Below are positions 24,078 through 34,623 of a DNA stretch of 38,345 bases, in pieces. The translations under genes and the position numbers were made by a program. The stretch is from NCBI GenBank assembly GCA_009869945.1, contig WIXG01000565.1, forward strand, positions 1-38,345, in the 5' to 3' direction. Source of the DNA: Mesaphorura yosii (taxonomy: Eukaryota; Arthropoda; Collembola; Poduromorpha; Tullbergiidae). Position 1 is the first letter of the stretch, and each line of letters begins with the position of its first letter. Under the pieces are notes generated by a model. The model did no database searches. It was not told where the DNA came from and was given only the letters and a program-made list of their open reading frames with translations.

Positions 24078-27000
24078 ATGAAGAAACGAGAAAAATCATT
24101 GCTTATTTGGCACCATCACCACGTAATTAGTGTGACGCTCTTCATTTGCATCAATGTGCTGGCCATCGGAGGAGTTGGCCGTCGAAACAGGTAGGCAAAA
24201 GAGCAACGCAGTGGCTTGAAATAATTAAATTTAAACTCAGTTGAGCTTTTTTGAGGCATGTGGCCTCTTCCCGTCATCTCATCTCAGCCTGCCCCGGCTT
24301 CGGTGTGAGCCTTTTTGTCTTATCTCAATATTTGAACAAGCCAAGCACCCACGCGCTTTATGTTTCCTCCCAAAAGGCACCCTGAGGTAGTTTCGCTCGT
24401 ACTCATATTTAAATGCACAAGGCACAAGTGTAGACACGCTTAAGGATTGTCACCAATGCAAATAGCATCTAGCAAATAGTGCTACAGTCTTACGACAGGA
24501 TTTCCGGTTTCACAAAAAATGATGCTAGGAATTTGCAAATGCCATTTGTCATAATTGCAGTTAGTAGTACTCATTTGTCTGCATCTGCATTGTTCTAAGA
24601 AAGCCAGAGCCATGTCTTTCGTTGTTTATTTGAATTTTCAACCTAAAGTCTGATCCTCCTTTGGTCAACATTCATAAGACAAGACACATTTGCCATTCCT
24701 CGATTTTTCTTTTCATTTTCAGTGATCTCCCGTTCAACACGCTGCGGAATGGCGGGCTGATGCTCGGCGTCGGCGCAGGCGCAGCCGACGACCGAAGAAT
24801 GCGGCTCGGGCACGCTCATGATGAATCAAGCTCCAGAAATGCCAATTTCTTTCTTAATTACTACAATTATAATTTGAGCAGGTCAACCGGGCTGGCTCTG
24901 CCGCCCAGCGGTACAAATAGCAATGGCAATAGTAATAGCATTAGCAGTAGGACCAGAAATATCGGCAATGGCCAAGGCCGTGGCCAGGGCCGAGGCCAGG
25001 TTTTGAGATTAAGAGACAATAATCATAACGACGATAGCAATGAAAATCTTATTTCTAGGCGTATGAATTTTATTAATAATAGCAATAATGATAGAATTAG
25101 GAACAGCGACGACAGTAACGTTAACGTAGCGCCCGCACCCAAGAAGAATTACGTGTCACGCCAAGGCAGCGCCAGCATAAACAGCATCCTGCGTCTGGAC
25201 CCCTCCAAATCGCTGTGGGACGCCTCGTCCATCGTTTGCCATTCCGTGCCGGGCCTGACGAAGGAGCAGATGGAGCTCTGCCTGCGGACGCCGGACACGA
25301 CGTCGATCGCGCTGGAGGGCCTGCAAATGGCGACGGAGGAGTGCGCATACCAAATGCGGACTCACCGCTGGAATTGCTCCAGCTTGCAAGGGACGGTGAA
25401 TCCACACAGCACGCAGTTACTACAGAAAGGTAAGGATTCGATAAACGGAGGAACGCGTTATTAGTAATTTGTCAACTCCATCTCATCAGTATCTCAGTAT
25501 TCGGACTTTATTGCATTTGCATTGCATTTCGGTCTGGTTTTGGCATATTCGATCGTTCGATCTCCCCAACTAACTCGATCTGGGTGAAAGTCGCACTCGC
25601 AACGCAGCCGAAGCGAAGAGAGCATGAAGGGAAACCGAAACCGGAGTAAAGTAAATAACAACAATCATGCTAATTTCTGTAATACAACAGCCAACAGCCT
25701 ACAGCATGACAGAGGATTAAAAAATAGTCTAGTCATAGGATAGTAAAAAGCTCGGTTCGGCGCGCGGAACGCAAAGTTCCGACCTTCACTCTGCTTCGGC
25801 TTTTACTCTATTATTCTTTTGTTGGGAACAGAATGGAAATTGAAATGAGATGAGTTGGCTGATAGAGAAAGCGATAGCGATAGTGAAAATGTGAAGAGCG
25901 CCGCAGTGAAATTGGAAAACGACAACGAGAACGTTGCGTCGCGCGACACGATGCGCCTTCCGTCGAGTGAAAACTTTTCCTTTGATCTTTTATGATGGTG
26001 AAATTAAATTACAAAAATCCACGTTGTGTTGTGCGGGCATACGGGCTCGAGTGCTAATAATGGCATGGCATGGCATGGAATGGAGTGGGTTTGCCAGAAC
26101 CCTCGTAGCCTCGTCGTCAGGAACTTGAATTAGGCTTCTGCTGCTGCAGGTCGCAGGTTGAGACGCAAAAAACAGAATCGATTTATGAAGCCAGCCAAGC
26201 CAAAGCGATGATGCGACGACAGTGAAAGTGCGTCCGGAGGCCGAATTACATCGTGGCCGCATGCCGCATCTTGGAATTCGGAAATTTTGTCGGTCGACTA
26301 GAATTAATTGAAATGTTTTCTTGTACCGGAGCCCAAGTTCACGACTCCACGAGTCTACGTTGAAATTCACGCTGAAATGCGCACAATTTCAGCTTTCCAG
26401 CCGAATTTGCCACCCATAGCCAAAACTAATTGCTTTCTTGTTCAGATCAATGGAGAGGTGAACCGGTGCGTATTCATCACGAGCCCGACCAAAGTAATAA
26501 ATAACAAACTGAACACAATGTCATCACCGTCATCATCATCATCACCGCCGTCTTTTCTCCTTCGTATTCGTATTCTTGTCTTTGTTGAGTCGTTGCACGG
26601 GCGCAGGCAGGGCAGAGTAGAGTTTAAGGGATGAATGAAATGAAAAATCCACACAACACAGCAAAAGCAAAAGCAAACGCTCGTAAATAACTCGTGTTCG
26701 TGTTTCTTGTTCCTTGTTCACAAAGGAATGAACCCAAACCGGCACCGTTTGCGTTTGGGTGTCTTTTCTTTCTTTTGCTTGCTTTGCTTGCTTCTTGGGT
26801 GAGAAAACAGAAAACAATGTTTCTCATTTCGGCACACAATACGATACAATTTTAAAATGAATCGAACAATCATAATAAATTAGGCATGATATCATGATTC
26901 ATGAATAAACTCGCTCGTCGCTCGGGTCGGGTCGTATTTTTCGTTAATCTGACTGAACTGGCGTGCGGACGCAACGCAGCGGCGGCGCGGTGAAGGAAGA

Positions 27001-30000
27001 ATGACGATAATGAGAATTGAAGTTTTAGTTTTCGTGTACGCGTACGCGTAATTGAGCAAATGGAGAGAAAACGAGAAAACTGATAGGATCTTCGGTCAGG
27101 CTAGGCTAGGCTGAGAAGGGCCTGGGTCCATGACAGGTGAATTTCTCCTCGCTGGTTGTGGTTGGCCTGAAAAATGAAAAGAAAAATTCATTTTGGGACC
27201 CTGACCAAGAAAAAGCGAAAACGAAAAGGTGGTCTTCCCGTATATTAATACAATATTTTTGACCTACCAGAGCGTAACCAATTGAACGAAGCAATTCGAG
27301 GGCGCACGGGTTCAACCTTCTTCCGGCACCCATTAAACAATGTCCGTGGGACCCTTTCTTATGCCTGCCTATGCCTGATTGCCCTTTTCTGTTTTGGTGA
27401 GATGATGAAATTGAGACGTCTATTCTGCATCTGCTGCTACTCCCTCGTGTAGGTCAGGCGTAGGGCGTAGGCTCAATGAGAGCCGGGTTAAGGTAGACAA
27501 TGGCCAAAGCCAAAGTATCTGGAATCTGTGCCAAAGAAATAGAAATGGTCATCAAGAAAACAATAATGATGATGATAATGGTCCTAGTAATCAAAATGCC
27601 ATTACTCATTTCGGGATGCCGATGCCAATAAGAATTTCTGTTCTCTTGTGCACTACATGAACGGTATGACAAGGTGTGTGGTTTCCCTCTTACTGAATTA
27701 ACTGGCTTCCCGTTATTAAGATTCATTGAGAAATTGAGAAGAATGCAAGAAAAATGAATGAAATTGTCATAAGTCCATAACCTTCCTCAAAATATGAATC
27801 CCATTCTTGGTCTGAGCGTGATCGACCGACCACTAGCTGAGTTGGGTGACCGACACAGACACCTTTTATGATTGATGAGCGATGAGGTGACTTCTTGAAT
27901 TTACGGTGTTACTTTTTCACTTTCGTTAGTCTCCTCACGTTTCTGGAACTGGAACGGCTAGACTCGGATTCGGAACCCGGCATTCTCTGAATTGTTGTAC
28001 TGGAAATCGGACGAGTAAATTACGTGCCATGCGAGTGCGAGTGTGATCTCAATTTAAATATTACGATGGCAGAACTTTACTTTGCTCTGAATTCTGAATT
28101 CTGGTGAGAATTCGAGGAGAGAAGCCTCTGGTGTAGGTTCCGCCTTTTCTTTGTAATTTTTTTGCTTTACTTTGATCATAAACGCGTGATGCGTGATAAT
28201 GATTATGACTATACGTTCAGCGTTCTACATAATAATTAAAATTCAACTGAACCCGTGCGTGCGTGCAATGCGAGTTTGTTCGGTGTGCTGGAAAATTGTA
28301 GAGTACATAGAACAGAGCAGAAAAGCAGAATTGGTCGGGAACGTGCGTAAAGTAAATACAAACAGCAGCCGGTCGGTATGCCGAAGAGAGCGAGCCAGCC
28401 TGGCCTGCCTGGCAAGGCAGCCAAGAAAGGGTGGCGGTGGCGGAACGGAATTGGAATGACAATGATGATGTGTTAATCGAAAGCTACACAGTGGAAGAAT
28501 GGAATTCACAAATTCAAAAGACTCGGAGCGAAATGAAGCACAAATAAAGTCTCTCGGTCGCTGTCAGTGACTCTGCATTTTGCACTGATCGCATTTGCCT
28601 TCTCTTTCGCCTGCGCCTTCGTGTCTAATTGATTTTGGAAACCTTAAAAATCCACCTTGACTTGGCTTCTTTCTTTTGAAGTTGAGTCGAGGACGCGACC
28701 GAAGCTGAGAAAATTCCAATTAACTTCAGAATGCGTACGGTAGGCATGGCGCATGGGGAAATGCTCCGAGTCAATTTTCCCATGAAATATTGCATTGTAA
28801 AGATTTAATCAAGAAGTATAAAGCAATCTGACCAACCAACAACCATTCAAAGAAGAAGGAACTGGCAATGAATGCAATGACTGGAAGCATGACACGAACT
28901 CTTCGCTTTCGCTGGCTTTGTGGATCGTGTAAAGTGTAATTAACTAATACGTGTTATTAGTATACACTTACAATTACACGTCCCCATTTTTATGCCATAC
29001 ACGCCACGCCAGGCAAGAGCGAGGTACATGTTACAAGTACAACAATGAGCGTGTAGATTATTCAATTTATCTGGCTGGGCTCTTGGTTACTGTTGCCGTC
29101 TTGTTCTTGGGTGGCGGCTCCGCTGGCAAGGCAAAGGAAGAAGAGGAACCTCGTCTTGTCGTAAATCGTAAATGAACTTAATAGACTATGTTATTGCTTC
29201 AAACTTTCCTGCCTCACTTTTGAAGTTGTCCATGCCAAGTCATTTAATAATACATCTCAATCAGTGCAGGCAGTGATTTCTTGATTGTATTTCCATTGTT
29301 GTTGTTGTTTGTTGCTGTAATCAGTAAAGTCAGTAATACAACCAATTATGATTCACATTCACTTCACTTCTAGTCACTTCATGCCTCTGCGTATCCTCCA
29401 AACCTACCTCACACACTCTCGAGCCTCGACTCGGCTCCTTCGTACTCGTACTTCAAGCTTCAAGTCAAGTCGCGTTGCGTGTAATAGTTTTAATGACAGG
29501 GTTGAGTTTCCTCTTTAGTCTTTCATTCCGTTATCCCACCGCATTCCGCACTCCACGCAGAGATCTCTTTTGTTATCTGAGGTGGACGAAGGCGACAAAG
29601 AAATCAGGAGGTGAGAAGTGGGAATGACGAATGACGGCGGCGACGATGATAAACAGCTACACTGCACTGCATTTGGTATTCATGGAACGAGAAACGAATA
29701 AACGAAATAATTAACGTTTAGTTAAATTGAGTGGAAACGCCGTGCCGCCGAGTCAGTTGCAGTGGCGGTGGTCTGAATAAATCTTACTTTCAGGTGTCAC
29801 TTATGACTTCTCTCATTAGCCTCGCCGGTCAATACGAGTAGAAACATACAACAGATGCCATTGCTTGCAAAGTTTTGTAATTCAGGAGCCTAGTAGTTTG
29901 GTAACTTTTCTTGCAGGCTACCGCGAATCTGCCTTCGGACACTCCATCGCCGCTGCCGGAGTCGCGTACGCCGTGGCCAAAGCCTGCAGCCAGGGCAAGC

Positions 30001-32423
30001 TCCTAAATTGCGGCTGTGGATTCCAGTACGATGACCAAATAAATTACGTTCCAACCAAATCGACCGATTACGCGTTTGATGAAAGGTGAGATCTTCTCGT
30101 TCTCGGCTCCTATCAGCTGATTATTGATTAAAGATTAACTGCACCATGCAATTTTTTCGCAGCAGTGACGCAGTGCTCAAGAAAAACGGCGCAACCTCCT
30201 GGAAATGGGCCGGCTGCTCACACAACATGAATTACGGCATGAAATTCGCGAAATTGTTCCTGGACTCCAGGGAAAAGGCAACGGACTTGCCGTCAAGGAC
30301 AAATTTGCACAACAATAGAGTGGGTCGTCTCGTGAGTTCATTCATTCACTGTTTTGTAGCCAAGCTGAGGTCGCGGTGCAATAATTTATGGCTCAGACCC
30401 ACTGTTATAAAGATATCAAATCAAATCAGATAAGATACGTGTGAGAAAGAGCGCGGCGGTGGTAAAATAATAGCACGTTTTAATAAAGTGTCGGTATTTT
30501 CTCTTTTGAGGGTCTGGCCAACCTCTGCCCTTTAGTGAGTAATTTTTTACGGCCGTGGTCGTGGTTCCCAGCCTACCTGCCTGCCTAAAATATATATCAT
30601 AATGTATTAGCGTCATCTTCAACAATTTCACCGTGCACCGCGCGGTAATCATCATAATAATGAGTTTATCTCGACGGTGGGCATTTTATAAAATATGACG
30701 ACCTACCACAGACTTGCTGGACAGTGCAGTGCAATGCGGTGGTGTGAAGTGTAATTTCTTAATCTCGGCGCTGCTAAGAACCTGATAATCACAAAGCAGG
30801 GCGCAGGACAGGAACATCATCGTATCGTCGAGGTGCATACTTTCACACCATCGCCAACTCATCAACGAAAATAATTTCGGGTTTACGATTAATTAGTAGC
30901 GTACCACAAATTCCTCTTCTTGCCTTTTTCCTGCCTGCCTTGACTTTCTGGGAGGTAATTACGTAATGGTAATAAAGTAAGCCATGAACTTGTCCTTCCC
31001 GGCCAGAACCCAACACCCAAGTCCATAAACCCAAAAAACTAACACTGCATCATGGCAGGTTAACACTTTCACGCTGATTTTGCACTTTGCGGTTAATTTT
31101 ATGGTTCGATGATTCGAAAATTGCTTAAGCTTGAAAATAGAAGAGCGTCTTAATGAATTAAACTCAGAAAGTAAATATGAACTGTGAATTTACCGATTTA
31201 TGAACGAGATCAGCGTTTTCTGAGAGTGAGAAATTGTAATAAAGAGTGAATTGAGATGAAATTCTTCTTCAGTAAATCCTTCGTGGGTGATCTGACTGGC
31301 TATTAATTTTAAATTTTTAAAAATATTTTTATCACCTTTTTACAAATGCTCAGGCACAATCGGGCAAGCAGGCGTTACGTGAAAAATGGGAAAGCTTACA
31401 CGCGAGAGCGAGACTTTCTATTGTTATTGTTATTTTGAGACAGAATAATGATCTCAAATTAGTCATTAGTGTCTTCATTAACAATAGCGAGCACGCTCTT
31501 AAACAATTGCAGCAAGGCACACAAAAGAAGACACGGAAGAAGGGAAAGAATCGAAAGAACAACAATGCACTTCATTTTGAGGGTTTTATTGCATCTTTAC
31601 AACTTTAATGGGTCTTTTCCATGCCGGAGGAGTGGCTTACGACTTTTAGGATGAATTTCTCCCAAGTTGTTGAGCAGGTTTCATCTTTAATGCTCGGCTC
31701 ATCGTTTTTCAGGCAGTCGCCGAGAACATGGAAATTCGCTGCAAATGCCACGGGCTTTCTGGCAGCTGCGAACTGCGCACTTGCTGGCGGTCCGCCCCAA
31801 GCTTCCGGAAGGTCGGAACCGAGCTGAAGAACAAATTTCGACGTGCGATCATGATCGACCGCTCCAATTTGGGCAATCGCCCGATGAGTCGGCTGGAGTA
31901 CAATCACGAAACTCTGAATAAATTAAACAAGCAAGAGCAAGAGCAGCAACAGCAACAGCAGCGACGGAAACGCGATCGTGGCCGTGGCGGGTTTGCCAAG
32001 AAGCTGGATAAGAGAAGCAGCCGGTATTACGGGAAGAACAACATCGATCTGTGGTACTACGAGAAATCGCCGACGTACTGTGAGTCCAACGCGGATTTCA
32101 ACTTTCCGGGGACGTCGGGACGCAGATGCAATCGGACGTCATCCGTGTTTCCGTTCACGTCAAGCGTCAGCACAGCGGGGAAGGACGCAGGAAGTTGCAA
32201 GTAAGATTTCTCGAATTGCGTTGCATGTTGAATTGCCAGCCTGCGCTGTGTCTTGAATTTAATCTTCTTTTTCTTATCTCCTTCCAGTACTTTATGCTGT
32301 GGTCGAGGCTACAACACGATAAGACAAGTGTACACGACACGGTGCAACTGCCAATTTCTGTGGTGTTGCCAAGTTACATGCCAAAACTGCACCGTCGACG
32401 AGTGGATCACCGTGTGCAAGTAG
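24078..32423 (+). CDS. Wnt10: Wnt10 secreted ligand, complete
   Basis: Complete Wnt10, a secreted Frizzled ligand. Exons are 24078-24190, 24723-25429, 29917-30085, 30163-30331, 31713-32200 and 32288-32423 (stop TAG). They total 1782 bases or 593 residues, with phases 2, 1, 2, 0, 2 and GT-AG throughout. The first exon is a signal peptide ([17 protein letters not shown] after a His run). Residues 39 to about 200 are Asn/Gly/Arg/Ser-rich without domain motifs. The Wnt domain follows: [15 protein letters not shown] from C210, [74 protein letters not shown] with the acylated Ser402 codon at 31758-31760, [10 protein letters not shown], the CNRTSS sequon and [10 protein letters not shown]...WITVCK. 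The CHxxPGL start and the EWI/TVCK end mark Wnt10. Odd: it is long for the family, with a Gln/Arg-rich insert carrying RRKR at residues 470-473. Confidence 0.96.
24191..24722 (+). other. Wnt10 first intron (phase 2)
   Basis: 532 bases from gtaggc to ttttcattttcag, joining AG and T into Ser38. It holds the same place after the signal peptide as the first intron of Wnt6. Nothing else is seen in it. Confidence 0.85.
25430..29916 (+). other. Wnt10 second intron (4487 bases, phase 1)
   Basis: The largest intron in the window, at the conserved Wnt position before the Gly of GYRESAF. No gene is evident. Visible items are a CCTTTGATC match to the TCF/Pangolin consensus at 25979-25987, an ATGGC microsatellite near 26060-26080, a CATCAT run near 26520-26550, a CATGATATCATG palindrome at 26885-26896, and an 18-base alternating purine-pyrimidine run at 27033-27050. 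Confidence 0.8.
27033..27050. repeat. Alternating purine-pyrimidine run with 14-base palindrome
   Basis: CGTGTACGCGTACGCGTA alternates pyrimidine and purine without a break and includes the perfect palindrome TACGCGTACGCGTA (27037-27050). Such runs can adopt left-handed DNA under supercoiling. It sits inside the large Wnt10 intron; function is unknown. Confidence 0.75.
30332..31712 (+). other. Wnt10 fourth intron (phase 0)
   Basis: 1381 bases between VGRL and AVAENM, the phase 0 position shared with Wnt1 and Wnt6. It includes an A/T-rich patch near 31305-31335. No gene is seen. Confidence 0.85.
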
Positions 32424-32738
32424 AAGTTAAACTTTGAGCTGACTTCTGCAGGCGCCGGGTGAGGTCGACGAGACGCCAGAAATACAGACGCCCAAATCCG
32501 TTGGAAGAAGAATCCTCGATCTTTAACTTAATGACTTGTGTTCTATTTTTCAAACTTCAGGAAGCCTGGCTTCCATTCACATTCCAATCCCTGTGTTTTA
32601 ACTTTTGTATGTTTTACTTCCGGATTCCGTTCTGTAATCAATTTTAATTAATGCTACTGTTACCGTTAACTAGTGATTTGGTAGTTGTTAAGTTTGCTAC
32701 ATCATCTTCACTCGGCGGTAGACGTCGTGTATGATCTA

Positions 32739-32744
32739 AATAAA
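32739..32744 (+). terminator. Polyadenylation signal of Wnt10
   Basis: AATAAA about 315 bases after the Wnt10 stop, followed by a T/G-containing stretch. It is the nearest hexamer, so the 3' untranslated region is about 32424-32765. Two more AATAAA copies at 33218-33223 and 33271-33276 could serve longer transcripts. Confidence 0.6.
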
Positions 32745-33217
32745 CTGTCTTAAGACAAATATAATGATAGTTGCTCGCCGATTGTTAGAAAGTTAATTGA
32801 TTGTTGCTGTTAATTGTTGTTATTTCTTTCCATTGACCTTTTAGCCCGTTAAAGTGTTCCTAGTGTTCCACAGATGCAGGCAATGCTCAGATGTTCATGA
32901 ACATCTCCGTCGAGTATATTTTACTTTTACAATCGACTACACTACAACAGCAGTAGCACCCTGTTCCCGTTAACTCCTATCCCCTCTCTCATGCATCCTC
33001 ATGGATGACTACACGTGCAGTGACTCATGGTTCCCCCCGTAGCTCTGTCGGGAGTCAATGGATCCGCTTGAAATTCAATACCACTTCCTACTTTGACTTG
33101 GTGCACATACTGTGAAAGTTTCAGTCCAACCCCATGAGCCGTTTCCGAGGAAAGTATGGCGACAGAACGAACGACCGGGTGACGAAAAAACGAAAACAAT
33201 AGTTGCCGAGCAACTTT

Positions 33218-33296
33218 AATAAAGAACAATTGACTGACTCGATTTCACTGGGACGAATGCATCAATCTAAATAAAGAAGAATGACTGATTCGATTT
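33218..33296. repeat. Two imperfect tandem copies, period about 52 bases
   Basis: The copies 33218-33245 and 33270-33296 both read AATAAAGAA, then TGACTGA(C/T)TCGATTT, differing by a two-base gap and a few substitutions. Each begins with or includes an AATAAA hexamer. It looks like a small local duplication. Confidence 0.6.
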
Positions 33297-33381
33297 ATTA
33301 CAAAGATGCTTACGGCGCCAGACCGCATTCACCATAAGCTTAGCGAGTCAACATTCAGCAGTCAACAAGCGAGCGAGCTAC

Positions 33382-33387
33382 TTTATT
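33382..33387 (-). terminator. Minus-strand polyadenylation hexamer
   Basis: TTTATT on the plus strand is AATAAA on the minus strand, about 67 bases past the stop codon of the candidate exon at 33454-33638. That spacing fits a short 3' untranslated region, but single hexamers are common by chance. Confidence 0.35.
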
Positions 33388-33453
33388 TCAGATTCATTTG
33401 GTCAGCACCTCTTAAATTCGCTTGCTGTCAGTTGCGCTCAGTCTATCAGTGAT

Positions 33454-33638
33454 TTAATTGTTGCTGGACACACGAATAACTTGATGAATTTTGTTTTTCG
33501 GAAGCGGCTCGTATTCATAGTATTTATCCATCAGCTTATCAACTTTATCGGTGACCTGGCAGAATCTTGAGGTAGGTTTACGTTCGACGACGTCGACGAC
33601 TTGTCTTCCGCATATCAGCAAAATTCGATGATAGACTC
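33454..33638 (-). CDS. Possible terminal exon of an unrecognised protein
   Basis: On the minus strand an acceptor (gtgatttacag) ends at 33639. From 33638 an open frame of 60 full codons runs to a TAA at 33456-33454. The reading begins VYHRILLICGRQVVDVVER and continues with CQVTDKVDKLMDKYYEYEPL, ending in IRVSSNN. Its mixed charged and hydrophobic composition looks protein-like, and an AATAAA follows about 67 bases later. I recognise no family. No upstream exon joining in phase 1 was found between 33641 and 34560: the donors I tried gave stops at or near the joint. It may be the 3' end of a small gene divergent from ERMP1, a decayed exon, or a chance open frame. Confidence 0.3.
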
Positions 33639-34623
33639 CTGTAAATCACGTTTTATGCTGTCATTACTGCATAGAACGCAGTGAATGTGAATACGTCACT
33701 GCATGCTTCGTTTAGTCGTTTGGTCCTAATTATGCTGAAGGGAAGGATGGAAGGAATCCTGGCCGTAGTGGAATGGCTATTTCAATAATTGCTATGCTAA
33801 GACCTGCTGTTGAAGTGCTTGCCATGCGGTTTGGAATAAGATTCATACAAGCCAGCTTGTGCATTGTTTGCCAATTTATATTAATACTCAGCTATGCGCA
33901 AATGATGGAGGAGTCTTTTTGAAGACGCAGAGATTCAATTGATTAGTCACTTCAGCAGAAGTAGCATTATTCGTTCAAGAACAGAGACATTTTGAAGCTG
34001 TGGCAATCCTGGACGGTTGTTTGACGTGTGCATGCGAAACTTGACTAAAACTTAACGTTCGTCACACTGCATTGGAACGGGAGGCCAAAATTAAGTCAAC
34101 TCTGCGTAAACGATCTATGCGTTACATTTCTACTTTAACGTCACACCGACTTATTTGCAAGGATTACGTAAATCACAACTGATAGTGAAGAATTCCATGT
34201 CAAACACAGCGTCAGGCACACTTGCTTAGTTATTCTTATGTAAACCATTACTCTGTGACATTTATCGTTTTTACAATGTTTCTGTTATCGTCTTATCTCT
34301 AATTCTGAGCACTTATTGTACTCATTGGCTGGAAAGCTGTAGCTGTGGGTATGCCCAGTGTGCCTGCTGCTGCCGGCAGATACCTTTCGGAATTGCGTTA
34401 TAAAAAAGAGTGCGTTAATCGGCAAATGTTATGAAAGAAATTCTGCAGTTCTCTTCAGCTGAACAGCAAATATCATAATCTTAAGCCCAGAGTGGAGGTT
34501 CTGGCGTCGAGGGCTCCAGTTGAGCTTGATTACAGTCGAGGTTCACATTTTTGTTTCTGTTCTGGCTTCTTACACTTCTAGTAAAAGAGACAAATATCCT
34601 AAAGGAATTCTAATACCAGAGTC
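33639..34623. promoter_or_regulatory. 5' flank of ERMP1
   Basis: About 985 bases upstream of the ERMP1 start codon. It should hold the ERMP1 promoter and 5' untranslated region and, if the candidate exon at 33454-33638 is real, further minus-strand exons. I could not place a transcription start or a convincing exon. Confidence 0.4.

Larger units (their letters stand above)
32766..33453. other. Intergenic region downstream of Wnt10
   Basis: About 690 bases with no plus-strand gene. It contains the short tandem direct repeat at 33218-33296 and, on the minus strand, the AATAAA at 33382-33387. The open frame at 32999-33229 on the minus strand has no family motif. Confidence 0.5.

Noticed and set aside
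26058..26082. ATGGC tandem repeat
   Set aside because: A plain microsatellite with no visible function; similar short tandems occur throughout the window.
30163..30331. Possibility that the Wnt10 exon 4 frame starts a separate gene at a nearby ATG
   Set aside because: The frame joins upstream and downstream Wnt10 exons in matching phases and carries the WKWAGCSHN and LHNNRVGR Wnt motifs.
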